A stretch of DNA of 64,000 bases from Mikania micrantha. Taxonomy: Eukaryota; Streptophyta; Magnoliopsida; Asterales; Asteraceae. Location: NCBI GenBank assembly GCA_009363875.1, contig CM018695.1, positions 12,930,755-12,994,754 on the forward strand, read 5' to 3'. The translations under genes and the position numbers were made by a program. Below the pieces are notes generated by a model. The model searched no databases. It was not told the origin of the DNA and was given only the letters and a program-made list of their open reading frames with translations. Within the stretch, counting starts at the first letter, position 1. Each line of letters begins with the position of its first letter. Below, piece after piece: positions 31,855 to 43,050 of this stretch.

Positions 31855-32450
31855 GATTCGATGATGTAGGGTCCTTCCTATTTTGGTGCGAGTTCTCCAC
31901 TGGCGGGATTGGTAGTAATCTAAAAATTCTTTTCTCAATATTAAATCTTCAATATGAAATTTTCAGATTCTAATATTCTTTGTAAGACTTGGCTATCTTC
32001 TGATGATAAGCTGGTATTCTAATTTGTTACAAGACTATGTTCATTAATTGTGTCTAGATCAAGAGATAATATCTCATTATTGGACTCTAAAGTAACCAGA
32101 TCTTGCAATACGGAGTGCCATCTCAATTGGAAGCATGGCTTTAGAACCAAATACTAATTAGAATGGGGTTTGATAGGTCATCACTAGCATGAATATCTTT
32201 CCTCTGAAAGCCTTAGGTAATTTTCATATAATATCCATCCCCCACCTCATGAAAGACCATGATGAGATTATTGGATAAAAAAGCTCGGATGGATGATGGA
32301 GGATGTTACTATGCCTCTTACATGCATCACATATCTAGGCATAAGGCATTGCACCCTTTCTCATGGCAGGTCAACAATATCCTATCCTTAGGATCCTTGA
32401 GAATAATGTTCTTTCTCTAGTGTGATTACCACAATCTCCTTTATGAATAT
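31855..32450 (-). pseudogene. Integrase remnant of a Tat-lineage Ty3/gypsy element
   Basis: Translated on the minus strand with frame changes, the segment begins with a zinc-finger half (CDACKRHSN, near 32331). It runs through a phrase like FMRWGMDI typical of Tat integrases. It ends with APK, a stop, then EGPYIIE (31858-31889), the end of the integrase C-terminal domain. Several stops break it. Protease, reverse transcriptase and RNase H are missing between it and gag. Confidence 0.7.
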
Positions 32451-32507
32451 ATTTAAAGACTTCTAAAGTTTCAGGTTTCTCTAAGCATCTCAAATATGGA
32501 TTTCTTG

Positions 32508-33180
32508 CTAATCTTTTATGTACGATATCATGGATGATTTGAAACCGGATTCCCTGACCTTAAAAGCTCTGGGATTATTTTCTTCTTTGAGTATTTTCCG
32601 TATTTGGAGGTATGTCTTAATGGTGAATGGTGATTCCAATTTTTGTTTTCCTTGGTTGCTTAAAGTGGGTATAGCGATCATTTTTTGTATCTTTTTATCA
32701 TCTTCTAATATGATGAACCTCAAAATTTTGTTTCTTACTTCTTCCATATTCCTGCATGTATTAAGTACTATGTCTTCATGAAATGGAGAAACTGTGAGTA
32801 ATCCCATCTTGACTGCTTGCATAGTTGTAGCCATACCAAGGTTCTTGATATCTAGTGATTTTCTACTGAATATGTTAACATAGTCCCTAAGGGAATCCTC
32901 AAGATTCTGAGTTATCCTATAGATATAACCGGTCAGATGTTAAAAGGCTCTGATGTAAGAAAATTGATTATTAAAAAAGTTAATCAAATGAGCAAATGAA
33001 GAAATCGAATATGGAGGGACATTCAGTAGCCATTTCAAGGCAACTTCTGTCAAGTTAGACCCAAATCCTTGGCATAAGCAAGCTTCTTTTATGAGTTTCA
33101 GAATGAGGTTGGTTTCCACCCTTTATCTCTATTGAGTCACATGGTCTTTTAGACCGGTTGTTCCATCGTACAACTTCATG
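32508..33180 (-). pseudogene. Gag remnant of the Tat-lineage element, C-terminal part
   Basis: A 108-codon open piece (32834-32508) contains MEEVRNKILRFIILEDDKK, typical of Tat-type Gag. Upstream on the minus strand, frames broken by stops continue it: LKWLLNVPPYSISSFAHLI and SLRDYVNIFSR. It joins, across LTR B2 (33186-37706), to the N-terminal part at 37712-38190. Confidence 0.7.
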
Positions 33181-33185
33181 CTTGG
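33181..33185. repeat. Target-site duplication of LTR B2, left copy
   Basis: CTTGG, repeated exactly at 37707-37711. Confidence 0.9.
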
Positions 33186-33192
33186 TGTCACA

Positions 33193-33247
33193 CCCCGGGC
33201 CGGCGGGAACGGATCGTGTTTTCCCGTCGAGCGGAAGGTTCCCGGGG
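33193..33247 (-). other. Terminal GC-rich hairpin of LTR B2
   Basis: CCCCGGG (33193-33199) pairs with CCCGGGG (33241-33247). The loop carries GAGCGGAAGG, as in B1. Confidence 0.55.
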
Positions 33248-33572
33248 CGCGATATCTTTGAGTGACATTCGATTGATCAGATTGTTTACGTAGCACATTA
33301 GATATAAATGAGAAATGCTAACATGACATGAAATAGAATTACAGAGTTAAATTACATTGTCCCATCATAATTTAACTAAGTAAATCTAATCAAAAAGAAT
33401 CAATGAGTTCATATCTTGTATTTGTACAAGATATACAAAAGTGATTCACTGATGTCATCCCAAAAGTATGCAATCAAAAGTAAGCTAGGTCTTCTAAAAG
33501 TCCACTAGCTTAGTACTTGCATATATGTATCTACACCTGTTCGTCACCTGAGAAAACATGCATTTAAACAAA

Positions 33573-33592
33573 GTCAACACTAGGTTGGTGAG
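33573..33592 (-). other. Small hairpin next to CTCACC in LTR B2
   Basis: Sense strand CTCACCAAC-CTAGT-GTTGAC, about 390 nt from the LTR 3' end. It is the counterpart of 25991-26010. Confidence 0.45.
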
Positions 33593-33729
33593 TTCATAAG
33601 TAAGTTAATTGAAAACCTTGATTCATTCTCATGCACAATCACAATGTATATTATGTTACTTGTATGTCATTTGTTCACTTGTTCACCCAATGGCTTCTCA
33701 ATAGTTATATTCACAAGTAATATTTCATC

Positions 33730-33805
33730 CTAGTAGTGATGCTTATATATAGGGCATATGTAAGGGAACTAAGCCCTAGCCAACATCCCACCACATCACT
33801 ACTAG
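33730..33805 (-). other. GTGGTGGG/TATATATA module in a perfect 12-bp stem, LTR B2
   Basis: CTAGTAGTGATG (33730-33741) pairs exactly with CATCACTACTAG (33794-33805). Between them the sense strand has GTGGTGGGATG, a spacer of about 30 bases, then CCCTATATATAAGC. Confidence 0.65.
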
Positions 33806-34579
33806 AACTCCACACAACTTGCAATACAACTATTGATTTCCATTCCCAATCCACATATCCATATCATTCTTGAATCACCTGTAATAACTTGTATAGAATA
33901 ATATAATATTGTAGTTGTAGTTATCGAACCGAAGTTTAGATAACCATTTTAAGTTAAGGATATTAGATTTATCAAATATGTTCCTTGTATTATTCTATAT
34001 TTGAGGGGTTAACTGTTGTTACACTTTTAAATGTTAAAAGTGTTAGTTAACCAATTGAAAATTGTTCTTGAACTATAGTGCATAGAGCCTAAAAGGAATC
34101 CATTGACATCCTCACGTAATCAGATCTCAATGCATCCGATTTACCTCTACCACTTTGTATACCCAGCGACCTCATCGAAACAATTACTAGTAATATGACA
34201 TGAGAATATACATTACTCAGTCTACTAGACAACAAGAAACGATGGATTAATTACTTATCACTGCAGATTAATATCACCATGTGTCGCTTACCAGAACCTG
34301 ACTTGAAGTCGCCCTGTCACCGGTCATACGTTACCAGCCAATGAATCAATACGATCAACATACTAGCCCTACAAGCTGGAGGTTTGTCAAACCTATGGTA
34401 CCACTATGCTATCGTCGGTTTAGTCACGTCAAACTAACTGGTCAGCGAATTAAAGGGGCTTACATGATCAACTTGAACAATTTGGCACATGATTGAAGTG
34501 ATATAATGCAACAGGTCAATAGTAATTAATTGTAATTGTGTTCATCCGTGTTATTGTTCTCAATGTCATATGTTTTTCA

Positions 34580-34975
34580 TGTTATTAACAAAGTTAAATA
34601 AGAACTTGTCTTATTACATTATGTTAATCGCTTGAGTGAATGATGTTGTTATCATGAAGTTACATTATCATGATTATCATTCATTGTTCCTTGTTCTCTT
34701 GTAATATGTGTTGAGTTGTAAAGCTAAGTGTTATAAGAACTTGTCCCATTACACTTACTTAACTCTTGTATTGAATGATGTAATAAAGATGTGTTATCTT
34801 TATATCATTCTTATGTCTTGTTCTTGTCATCATGATCCTTGTAATTGTTTCTATGTTAATTCTTGTAAGAATAACTAAGTGTTGTAAGAGATAATCATAC
34901 AACTATGTTATTCTATTGTATTGATGAGTTATGATATTATAATATCATAATCATCTTATTTTCCCTGTCATCATG
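34580..34975 (-). repeat. About 143-bp degenerate tandem array in LTR B2
   Basis: ataagaacttgtcttattac near 34590 recurs as ataagaacttgtcccattac near 34733 and more weakly near 34880. It sits where B1 has a 49-bp array. Confidence 0.5.
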
Positions 34976-35639
34976 CAATCATACAAGCAAGCATACAATG
35001 ATATATGATAATAAACAATTTAATATCATTTAATCAAAGTATTAACAATATGTAAGCAAAAATTTTAAGTAATTAAAAGTAAAGCATGTTTCTCAGCCCC
35101 GAGAGTTTTAAATCAGTTAAGATTAAAGAAAAGGGGCATATGAACTCATCTTAGGTGTGAAGTGGTTGACTTAGCTAAAAAATAGTAATGCACGCGCTCT
35201 TGATTGTACTTGAATTTGCTTTCACGATCCTGTATTGATTTCATGTTGTATTTGACTCGTAAGTATTCATTATAGAAATTTGTGTGCGTGTATGTGTTTG
35301 CCCTATCTTTGTTATAACCTCTTTGCCTCGATCCTCATTCGGTCCAATACCATGGAAGTAAGATTTATTATTGCTTAAATCGATTTGACTTGAGTTTAAT
35401 GTATGCTTATACGTTATAATTTAAGACTTAATTGTCAACAATTGTTTAACCTACCAATACATCACCTTTGTAATAAAGTCCCTTTATAAGTTGTGAGTTG
35501 ATTGGACCGAATGGGCTTCGCCCAATTAATATATATAAGGATCGGGACAAGTGTTTGGACTCACTAATTGTGTCAATTATATTTAAGTGGTCCGGTTAAA
35601 CCCAAAAAGGAAACCATGGTGGGGCGTTTGCCTGAATTG

Positions 35640-35960
35640 GGCCGTTTAACACCATGGGTTTAATGTACGTATTGTTTTGGGCCGAATGGGTTTTGTACTT
35701 TGGCTGAATTAAATGGGCTTGGGCTTCGGGTGTATGTGGGCTTGATAACTGGGCCGTAGATAATCAAAATGGGCTGAACAAATGTCGTGGGCTAATGTCA
35801 TCACATTGGCCGAGACCAATGAACTAGACCACATCTAGTTGAGATGGGCCGGTTGTGTATATGGGAGGCCAACTATTGGGCCGGCTAGGGCTGTTGGGCC
35901 TAGGAGATAAGTGTGGGCCGAGGGTGTTCATGTGGGCCAAGTGGGTGAATCGTTGGGCTG
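35640..35960 (-). repeat. GGCCCA word array in LTR B2
   Basis: The plus strand carries a dozen or more TGGGCC/TGGGCT words spaced 15-40 bp, about 1.0-1.3 kb downstream of the TATA box. Confidence 0.55.
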
Positions 35961-36009
35961 TTGCTGGCCGAATTGTCTATGCTGGATCGCATAAGGTCGA
36001 CCGGTTTAA

Positions 36010-36510
36010 CAAAGTGGCAGCGAACCTAATGATCACCTCTTTCCAGGTTCGTGGCTCCACTGTAAGCGGCGAACCCATGAAAGGTTCGGTCAGTATACAA
36101 AGCTGGGTAGGTTCGCGGCCAGGGAATGGTTCGGCACTTTCATAACTGGTTCGGCTGGCTAGTTCTCATCCCAAGGTTCGCCCAGATGAGGGGGGTTCGG
36201 CAGTTGCAGGAGCTAGGTTCGTTCGAAAGAAGGTCACAGGTTCGTTGCTATGGCTACGTGGGTTCGGCTAAAATGTTGGGTTCGTGAGCTGCATGGGTTC
36301 GCCAACACTGAGTTGAAGAGAAAGGTTCGGCAACCAGAGTTGGGGCTGTGCATGGGTTCGTGAGTAGCCAAGGGTTCGGCTGAGAACAAAGGTTCGCTAG
36401 CTGGTTGGTTCGTGAGATCTCGGGTTCGTTCAACTGGCAAGAAGGTTCGGTCATCTCAGTTAGGGTTCGGCCGAAGTACTATCAGCTCTAGGGTTCGGCT
36501 ATGGGTCACG
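36010..36510 (-). repeat. CGAACC word array in LTR B2
   Basis: About 20 GGTTCG words on the plus strand, spaced about 15-35 bp, 0.4-0.9 kb downstream of the TATA box. Open frames here on both strands follow the repeat and are not genes. Confidence 0.65.
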
Positions 36511-36916
36511 AACCTGTGTGCAAGGCCTTCGTTTCCTTCGAACTAATCAGGATCGAGGGCTGATCTGAGTTTGGCACAGGCGTAGGTTGGTTTTTCCGTG
36601 GGTTTATGGTTCGAAATAACAAGTGGATAGCCGGTTTCACGAGGGTGTCGAACCAACCTCATGAAAACCCTAATTTTCGCATGTTTTCAAGCTTCATACC
36701 TCTGATTTGGGTGGCCAAAGCTTTAGATCTGTTGTACTTTCTTGTAAAGGAGGTCAAGAGCTACGCGTGGACACCAAGAACGCGCGATTTGGCCAAGAAA
36801 CGAGTGAGATACGAAGCTTTGAAGGTGGTTTATGGTGGTGGAAGAGTGGTAGCCGGGAATTCAATGTGGAGAGAGGGTGAAAATGTGAGAAATGAAGAAA
36901 TTTCCTCAATTTAGGC

Positions 36917-36924
36917 TTTAAATA
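36917..36924 (-). promoter_or_regulatory. TATA-like box of LTR B2
   Basis: Minus strand GTATTTAAAGCC, at the place of the better TATA box in B1. Confidence 0.45.
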
Positions 36925-37711
36925 CTCCGCGGGTATTCGGGTTGGTTTCGGTTGCTCGGTTCGTAACTTCATCGCGTATCCGGAAAATCACGCGTAATTT
37001 AAATATAATAAATAAAAGAAGGTTGTTTAAATTATTTAGATGAGTTTCAAAATTGTAAAATGTTAAATATTATATTTTATTAAATTTAATTTCGTTCGCA
37101 TCGCGTTTCGTTTTCGTTTCATCGAATCGCGTCACCATCGCGCGTATTCGTTCGAATCGTCATTCGAACGAACACGAAGATGGTTTTGCTTTCCGACTTT
37201 TGTTTTCTACTTTCCAGTCATCATTTCAGAACGTTAAACTCACAGATATGTTGGTGTGAATCGTCACCCACGCAAACACACTGTTAGTTCGTTATTCTGA
37301 AACAACACTGTGTTCTTGTTTGAATTGTGTTTCCTCACTGTCGGACTCAACTAAACATCCTGATTTCACATAGTTTTCACATTGAATTGTCGGCCATCCG
37401 ATTCCTGTCATTTATGGATATCGGATCGCAACCGATTTGTTTCTATTAATTGTTTGAACACAGTTGTTTCTCATGAACTGTTGTGTTAACTGTACTTAAG
37501 TTTTCACTTAAATACACACAACTAATGTTTCTAATGTACGTTGTACTTACTGTATCTAAATTTACACAAAAATACGTACAACGATTTCTTGTATTTAGAA
37601 ATCTGTTATTACAAACATTGTTTACAATCACGTATGTACACATAGTTACTGTTGCAAGTACACCTACCGTACGGCCTTGCCGGCCGGTCAGGTACTAGTT
37701 GTCACACTTGG

Positions 37712-38190
37712 AGTTTGAATCCTTTTGGGATCTCAGCATCACGTATAGGCAAAACAGATATGGAGATCATGTGGGTTATAGAAGACATTTCTTGGATAGG
37801 TTTCACCACTCCCAAAGCACTTGAGATCATATCCTTGACCTTACCTATTTAAGGCTAATTTCTATCTGCATTGAATCATAATTAGGATTACTAATTGATG
37901 AGTATTTAATAGTATTGCCCATAAGATGTGTTTGGAATGAATATCTTAAGGTATTTGGAGGATCACAAAGAGTTCTCAATTCTTGAATTCTATAGGATTC
38001 CCAAAACTAAACTACATATGTATGAAATCTTTTGCATGATTTTCGAAAGTTCTGGACATTCCAAAGTCGAGGATCCTTGGGGCAAAGGGATTTGCGCTAT
38101 CGTTTGTTTATTCTTTTCATCCTTAAAATCCTCCATTTCCTTAAGCAACTTCTGGTTCACTTTTATTCTATCATTAGTTATTTAACCTGT
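37712..38190 (-). pseudogene. Gag remnant of the Tat-lineage element, N-terminal part
   Basis: The minus strand reads a hydrophilic start (KLLKEMEDFKDEKNKQ) and then SVLPIRDAEIPKGFKL just before the LTR B2 insertion, the usual entry into the Tat Gag domain. Continuity with 33180-32508 is direct when B2 and one CTTGG are ignored. Frame breaks are present. Confidence 0.6.
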
Positions 38191-38760
38191 TGAAACATAG
38201 TAAGAATCTCATCGCTAAAAAACAAACAGTGGTGTCGCAGTTGTCATCTAGGGAGCAAGAACACTCTATGAGACTACGAGGGTTTGAGAAGGAAAGCTGG
38301 AGCTAGAAACGAAGGCTGGAAGTAAGAAGGCAACGGATTTAGATTGGGATCTCATTTTTGCAAAAAGATTTTGAAGATGATGACTTATCAAAATTTTTTA
38401 CAAAAAGTTAATTATGAAAAGCACGATTTATTCCTTAGGATCTCGGGCATAAAACCCCCGAGTGGTTGGCTAATGTCCCTTTTCGTTTTTCCTAGAAATT
38501 AAAATGAAAATACAAATGCAAAAGTTTAAACGATCGAGACTAAGTGTTTCAATTGATTGTATATGTGTGTGTTTGTGAGAAATTGTGGTATAAAAAGAAA
38601 GTATTTCATGCGTCCTACTCGATCGTGAGCTCACTATATATATACAACTTATAATAACGGCTAACTAACAAAAATTCAGAGATTCTCGCTGATTAGTTGG
38701 TCTTTCATTGATTCCATCTTGAGACCGTTTGGAAGATCTTTACTTCGTGAAATTCACATG
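38191..38760 (-). repeat. Leader and degraded 5' LTR of the Tat relic
   Basis: About 38390-38760 is weakly similar to 30530-30800. A TATA-like gtggtataaaaag and a tatatatata run are present. It ends abruptly at 38760, where LTR sequence of element D begins. Confidence 0.35.
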
Positions 38761-40711
38761 TCAGAGTTGGTCCCAGCAAATTTTTCATTTTTAAAACCTT
38801 GTTTGACCTTCTTTATTTAATAATATTAAACAAAGTTTAACGCAAACGTAAATGTGTCACACATTTTACAATACTTATTTACATAAGTATGTTTAAACCA
38901 AAATTTCAAACGTTTGCAACAAGGTTTGTTTGTTCGATTCCCTGTCCACCTCAATCCTTATAGCCAGGTCCATCATGTTTGACCTACAAACATCACACAA
39001 TAATTCCCATTAGTTCATAAGAACTAAGTAAGTAAACCCCAATGGTTTTGCACAACAAAATGTAAAAATAAATTTTTCACAATCAATATTCAAACTGAGT
39101 CATTTCTATTCGAGTTGACTCTTACAATGTAATAATATCATATTACCAATCATCAACTATTGCTCACAATAGTCAAATCAAAATTACACTATGGTGTTCA
39201 CATTCCTGTGCTTCCACCATGGCTATTTGTCAGCACCTCTGACCATTCACACATTTGTAGTATCATAATTAATTCAAGTCTTAAGATGTTCACCCACCGG
39301 TACTTCCATGTAAGACAAATTGCAAGCACCTCTAGCTATCCACCATTGTGGAGTAATAATTAATTCAATCATATTACTATGATGTTCCCACACTTTCGTT
39401 TACCAGGGTATTGAATTTAGCATAGGTTGTTGAACTTTTATTATTCAACTTTCCCCTATCACCAATGCCATATTTATCATACAATTTATTCAACAACAAA
39501 TTCAATGTTCATTATGTGATGTCATAGTTGTGGGATTACTTACCTTGATCAGATAAGGGATTAGCAACTGCAGGCTCCTTTCCTGCCCTATGACTAATTG
39601 TTTGACTTCCACTATCACCACCTAGTTGCAAAAATACATATACAACTAGTTTCAACACTTATAGCACATACAATCAAGTTTAACACAATTGATTGATTTG
39701 ACTTGCTCAAAGTCAATTTATCACATAACTGACTCTATCTTACTACGTTTAGCAAATTTTAGTCAATTATTACAATTAATCATATTTCATACCTCCCTTA
39801 GGCATTTCATCAAATAATTGATGTTCAATTATATTAGTTACGATCTTTAATCGCTTTTATTATTCAAAAATTCATTTATGATCATAACTGTTAATAATTT
39901 TAACATCAATTCATCACAATCATCATTTAACCCATGGATCATAATCCATATTTCATTTAAAATCATATTCTACCCATCCTACTAGTTATCACATTATGAT
40001 ATGGGTTTCATAACAACCGGACATTATACCGGCTTCAAAACGAAGATTTCACCATTAAAATATCAAGTTCTTCGTTTATAACAATCCCTAGTTATCAACT
40101 AGGCAATAATCAATACCCATAATCATAGTAATACATTCAAAACTAAATTTAATCCATACAATATTAAACTAGTAGGATAAAACGAATCGTTACCCAATCG
40201 AACGGATATTCAGTCACAAAACAACGATCATATGTTGCATATACGTTCTCTGGTACGATCCGTAGGCTTAAACGGCTTCAAATATGAGTTTTAAAACTCA
40301 AAATTTCGTCTGTGATTCAAGAAAATTCGAAAGAAAGAGTTGAAAAACTCTTCTGGAACGAAATCTGATCTTAAAACAAAGTTGCCGACTTAAAACACCC
40401 CAGGCGTACCGCCCCGCGTGGCCGCTTGGCCCGGGGCGTACCGCGCGAGCCACCAAATTCCCAGATATTTTTCTGGCCCGGCGCGTACCGCCTAGCGAGG
40501 GCAATTGGTGCGAGGCGTACCGTCTGGCACCTATTTTCTCAAATTTTAACTTTTTCTTTGTTTCACGATTCCGGACAATCCGTAACTCTGTTTCACGCAC
40601 GGTTTTCTCCCACGTTCATAATTTCTCACATATTTTCAAATTACAACAATCACAATCGTTCAATTAACGATTATTTCAAATACATTTCATTATTAAAAAC
40701 CGGTTGTTACA
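38761..40711 (-). repeat. Extra LTR copy of element D (LTRx), first 38 bp missing
   Basis: Matches 47922-49873 almost base for base (offset 9161, then 9162) and is followed by the same flank (cttacaaaatag). It lacks the terminal TGTAACC end. It contains the hairpin TTAGTTC-ATAA-GAACTAA at 39010-39027 and a GC-rich patch (40395-40530) with four GCGTACCG words. Confidence 0.88.
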
Positions 40712-42213
40712 CTTACAAAATAGATTTTTTATTTGATATTGCTAATATATTTCATCTGAAAACCAATCTTAGAAAGATAACTCTTAAACTCTGTCTGAAC
40801 CTTTCATCTGAAACGTTGAAAATAAGTATGTGGTGCATATTAATTTATTTATTTTTTGTTTATTCTAACCTCAATTTTTATTCAAATTTAATATTAACGA
40901 CATATTTATTTTTTCAAAATTACAAATGTAGAGCATAAATAATGTTTAAGAGCTATCTTTTTAAAATCAGGTTTTAAAGGATATAATCCCTGTATCAATA
41001 CACACATACATATATAATTTTTAATTTGTTAATAATTTTTTTAAACAAATGTGTACATTAGTTTTTTACCCATATTTACACGTGTAAAAAATAATTCTTT
41101 TTAAATAACCCTTCAACTACCATGATGTATTTTAGTCTTATTTTGTTAAAAACGTATTCTAATCATAATTAATGTACCAAGAAGATGAGTTAGTCTTTGG
41201 TTGGATCGATTTAAGGCAATATTAACTTATTAGGCACATTATCTTTGAAATAAAAAATTAATGATTTTATACAAAAGGAAATGAATAAATTAATTAAAAG
41301 CAGCTAAAAGATACTTTTAAATTATTTTATTCTAACTTTTATGGAATGGATGAATGACCAAAAGGTTTATCCTCGTAACTAGGGGTGTTCATTTTCGGAT
41401 ATCCGAAAATTTCGGATAGTGGTTTTCAATATCCGAAATTTCGGATATCCGAAGTTTGGATTCGGATATTCGAAACCAGAAAAAAATATATTCCGGATAT
41501 CTGAAAATTATCCGGATATCCGAAAAATATTCGAAATATATTCGGATATCAGTAAAATTATCCGAAAAAGTATCCGAATATCCGAAAAAATATCCGAAAA
41601 AAATATATTTCTGATATCGGATATCCGAACTATCCGAAAATTTTCAAAATAAGTATCCGAATCCGAAGTTTCGGATATTTCAGATTCGGATTCGGATACG
41701 GATTTTTTTAAACACCCCTACTTGTAACTAGGGTGCTTGGTGAACCTTGAAAAAGAGCTTAAATATGTTTAAAGGTTTTTAGGAAAAAAAACAAAAGAGT
41801 CGGACTGAATATATATAAAATTTTATAATTATTACTTATGTTTTTTTACTAACGGGCTGTTTGGTTGGATCTATATCATTAAGTATTGAATATTTAAGAT
41901 GTTTGAATGATTAATATGGTACGAATGGTCAATTATTTGATAATAATTTGTTGACTTAAGAACAATATATGTTACAAATCTTGGAAGTTTGTGACCATAT
42001 AAGCAATTTATTAAACATAAAAATCAAGAGTAAAATACTAACAAACCACATAAATCATATCGTTAATTTACTCCAAATGAATTTAACAAACATAAATATA
42101 TAAATGATTCTAAAATTTTACAACAAAATACTAAAAAAGTTGTTCATCGATCACTCTAAATGAAAAAACAACAAAGACCGTGCAACCGAGGGCCGAGTGT
42201 AAAAGCTTCATCC
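40712..42213. repeat. Duplicate of the ETO1-like gene's upstream flank (F1)
   Basis: Near-identical to 49874-51370 (offset 9162; F2 lacks 6 bp near 51320). It contains a hAT-type MITE and an incomplete gggctgtttggt MITE end near 41856. No gene. Confidence 0.88.
41380..41720. mobile_element. hAT-type MITE, 341 bp, copy in F1
   Basis: Ends TAGGGGTGTT and AACACCCCTA are inverted repeats. The flanks CTCGTAAC (41372-41379) and CTTGTAAC (41721-41728) form an 8-bp target duplication with one mismatch, as in hAT elements. The inside is almost wholly made of TTCGGATATCCGAA variants. Confidence 0.8.
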
Positions 42214-42253
42214 CGACTCTAAATGAAAAAACAACAAAATACTAAAAAAGCTT
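42214..42253 (+). other. Templated filler at a rearrangement junction
   Basis: Between F1 and the truncated D LTR lie about 40 bp that repeat nearby sequence: actctaaatgaaaaaacaac (from 42153) and caacaaaatactaaaaaag (from 42121). The final cttcat is shared with the LTR side (near 39952). Confidence 0.75.
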
Positions 42254-43011
42254 CATTTAAAATCATATTCTACCCATCCTACTAGTTATCACATCATGAT
42301 ATGGGTTTCATAACAACCGCACATTATACCGGCTTCAAAACGAAGATTTCACCATTAAAATATCAAGTTCTTCGTTTATAACAATCCCTAGTTATCAACT
42401 AGGCAATAATCAATACTCATAATCATAGTAATACATTCAAAACTAAATTTAATCCATACAATATTAAACTAGTAGGATAAAACGAATCGTTACCCAATCG
42501 AACGGATATTCAGTCAAAAAACAACGATCAGATGTTGCAGATACGTTCTCTGGTACGATCCGTAGGCTTAAACGGCTTCAAATATGAGTTTTAAAACTCA
42601 AAATTTCGTTTGTGATTGAAGAAAATTCGAAAGAAAGAGTTGAAAAACTCTTCTGGAACGAAATCTGATCTTAAAACAAAGTTGCCGACTTAAAACACCC
42701 CTGGCGTACCGCCCCGCGTGGCCGCTTGGCCCGGGGCGTACCGCGCGAGCCACCAAATTCCCAGATATTTTTCTGGCCCGGCGCGTACCGCCTAGCGAGG
42801 GCAATTGGTGCGAGGCGTACTGTCTGGCACCTATTTTCTCAAATTTTAACTTTTTCTTCGTTTCGCGATTCCGGACAATCCGTAACTCTGTTTCACGCAC
42901 GGTTTTCTCCCACGTTCATAATTTCTCACATATTTTCAAATTACAACAATCACAATCGTTAAATTAACGATTATTTCAAATACATTTCATTATTAAAAAC
43001 CGGTTGTTACA
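42254..43011 (-). repeat. Truncated 3' LTR of element D (LTRy)
   Basis: Matches 39953-40711 and the end of 47884-49873, but differs at more positions than those two differ from each other (for example 42295 and 42320). Confidence 0.85.
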
Positions 43012-43024
43012 AATCTCCCCTCCT
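43012..43024 (-). other. Polypurine tract of element D
   Basis: Minus strand AGGAGGGGAGATT directly against the 3' LTR. Confidence 0.75.
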
Positions 43025-43050
43025 TACAAAGGTTTCGTCCCGGAAACCGA

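Larger units (their letters stand above)
33186..37706 (-). mobile_element. Solo LTR B2 (4.5 kb)
   Basis: 4521 bp, TG to CA, flanked by a perfect CTTGG. It has no internal region, so it is a solo LTR. Its left end (TGTCACACCCCGGGCCGGCG) is the antisense 3' end, homologous to the reverse complement of the right end of B1. Its right end (ggtactagttgtcaca) matches the reverse complement of 8414 onward. The TATA box is on minus at 36917-36924. It landed in the gag of the Tat relic. Confidence 0.92.

Noticed and set aside
35855..36454. Frames of 66-96 codons on both strands
   Set aside because: They follow the TGGGCC and GGTTCG word arrays of LTR B2; the repeats, not coding, keep them open.
40298..40938. 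Arg/Ala-rich frames repeated at 42598 and 49460
   Set aside because: They lie in the GC-rich patch of D LTR copies and recur only because the LTR does.
41419..41652. 77-codon frame present twice (also 50581)
   Set aside because: It is the hAT-type MITE read through its CGGATATCCG chain.
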